Below are positions 31,254-31,732 of a DNA stretch of 31,732 nt, one piece after another. Every line of letters starts with the position of its first letter. Within the stretch, counting starts at the first letter, position 1. The position numbers were made by a program, and so were the translations under genes. The notes below the pieces were generated by a model that did not search any database, was not told where the DNA came from, and saw nothing but the letters and a program-made list of their open reading frames with translations. The stretch comes from Thermohalobaculum sp964576075 (GTDB taxonomy: Bacteria > Pseudomonadota > Alphaproteobacteria > Rhodobacterales > Rhodobacteraceae), in the NCBI GenBank assembly GCA_964576075.1, contig CAZNTX010000044.1, positions 1 through 31,732 of the forward strand, written 5' to 3'.

Positions 31254-31732
31254 TCACGGCGCGCGCTGGCGGCGTCTCGTCTCGGCCGACGGCAGCAACC
31301 CGTCCGCGATGCTCGAGGAGCAGCGAAGGCGCCGCCTGACCGATCTCGAGTGCGGTGGTCGCGCTGCGGGCACCGCCTGCGTCGTGCCGCCCCCCTGCTT
31401 GAACTCGAAAGCGGGCGACCCGAGGGACCTGCGACGAAGCGGCCCGCCCGGCCGTTTCCCCTCTGTAGGCATACTCGCTCTCATCCGTGTCGTCGGGTCG
31501 GCCGCTCCGGCGGCCTCGGCGACTTTTGCGCCGACGAAACGCGTGACATTGCCGGAAATCCGGACCGGCAACGGCAACCGGCCGCGCTTCACCCAGCCCC
31601 ATACCGACACCTCCGAAATGCCGCAGCGCTCCGCGAGCGGCTGAACGGAAACGTAAGCGGGGAGCTCGGAGAGCTCTTTAGAGCGTTTCCCGGCCGACGT
31701 GAATCGCAGGGGATTCCCATTGGCGGCCCAGC
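31254..31732 (-). CDS. Partial helix-turn-helix (AlpA/excisionase-like) protein or its remnant
   Basis: The minus-strand frame open from the window edge reads ELPAYVSVQPLAERCGISEV, then SVWGWVKRGRLPLPVRISGN and VTRFVGAKVAEAAGA. This is the layout of AlpA/excisionase-type DNA-binding proteins: a helix-turn-helix, then a W-V-x-x-G-R-x-P-x-P-V-x-I wing. The first in-frame ATG lies inside the domain, so the true start is upstream or outside the window. After about residue 75 the frame turns Arg/Pro/Gly-rich and may be out-of-frame read-through to the stop at 31254. AlpA-like genes usually belong to integrated elements. It could be intact, truncated or decayed. Confidence 0.4.
   Translation of the reverse strand, partial: WAANGNPLRFTSAGKRSKELSELPAYVSVQPLAERCGISEVSVWGWVKRGRLPLPVRISGNVTRFVGAKVAEAAGAADPTTRMRASMPTEGKRPGGPLRRRSLGSPAFEFKQGGGTTQAVPAARPPHSRSVRRRLRCSSSIADGLLPSAETRRRQRAP
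31679..31732. repeat. Possible insertion-element end at the window edge
   Basis: Beginning TAGAGCGTTTCCCGG and containing GGGGATTCCC, this resembles ends of insertion or MITE-like repeats seen in Rhodobacterales and Rhizobiales. It adjoins GAGCTC-GGA-GAGCTC (31662-31676). Only one end is visible, so the identification is weak. Confidence 0.22.

Overview
The window looks like chromosomal or large-replicon DNA of a very GC-rich alphaproteobacterium, most likely of the order Rhodobacterales. The evidence is the hisS-hisZ-hisG order, carA divergent from a GatB/YqeY gene, DUF6525 and DUF6614 proteins, an AztABC-type zinc transporter and a perfect CtrA-type box. GC is so high that nearly every gene throws long open frames on the other strand and in other frames; I left these out.

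Left part (1-19.4 kb): mostly core and housekeeping genes. In order: an acyl-CoA synthetase; a BaiN/HI0933-type flavoprotein; a DUF6614 protein; an ABM-domain protein; a frameshifted pentapeptide-repeat membrane protein with an AT-rich core; a glycine amidinotransferase-like enzyme; a 1.2 kb gene-free stretch; a small HNH nuclease; a short-chain dehydrogenase; a lipoprotein; the hisS-hisZ-hisG operon; a YqeY-FkbM methyltransferase pair; carA; a membrane glycosyltransferase with an MshEN-like N-terminus behind a CtrA box; and a Tat-exported metallo-beta-lactamase-fold hydrolase.

Right part (20.2-29.7 kb): a metal-homeostasis island read entirely on the minus strand. A 19-bp perfect palindrome (Zur box) sits 24 nt upstream of zur. 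It heads an apparent eight-gene operon: zur, a 45-codon single-pass membrane microprotein, aztA (ATPase), aztB (permease), aztC (His-rich zinc-binding protein), a ZigA/COG0523 GTPase, a DUF1826 gene, and a class III alcohol dehydrogenase. Most junctions are 1-4 nt overlaps. The dehydrogenase keeps its catalytic-zinc ligands but has lost two of the four structural-zinc cysteines, which suggests a zinc-sparing isozyme. A second tightly overlapping operon follows: a 71-aa protein, DUF6525, a second CobW-family GTPase, DUF1007 and a NicO-type transporter.

The metal island is bordered by mobile-element debris: a degenerate serine-recombinase fragment near 19.5 kb and the 5' end of an IS3-type orfA near 29.75 kb. 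A possible insertion-element end lies at the right edge of the window. An exported SH3-domain protein and a partial HTH gene fill the right end. The most interesting system is the Zur-controlled operon that combines zinc import, zinc allocation and a putative zinc-light formaldehyde-detoxification enzyme.
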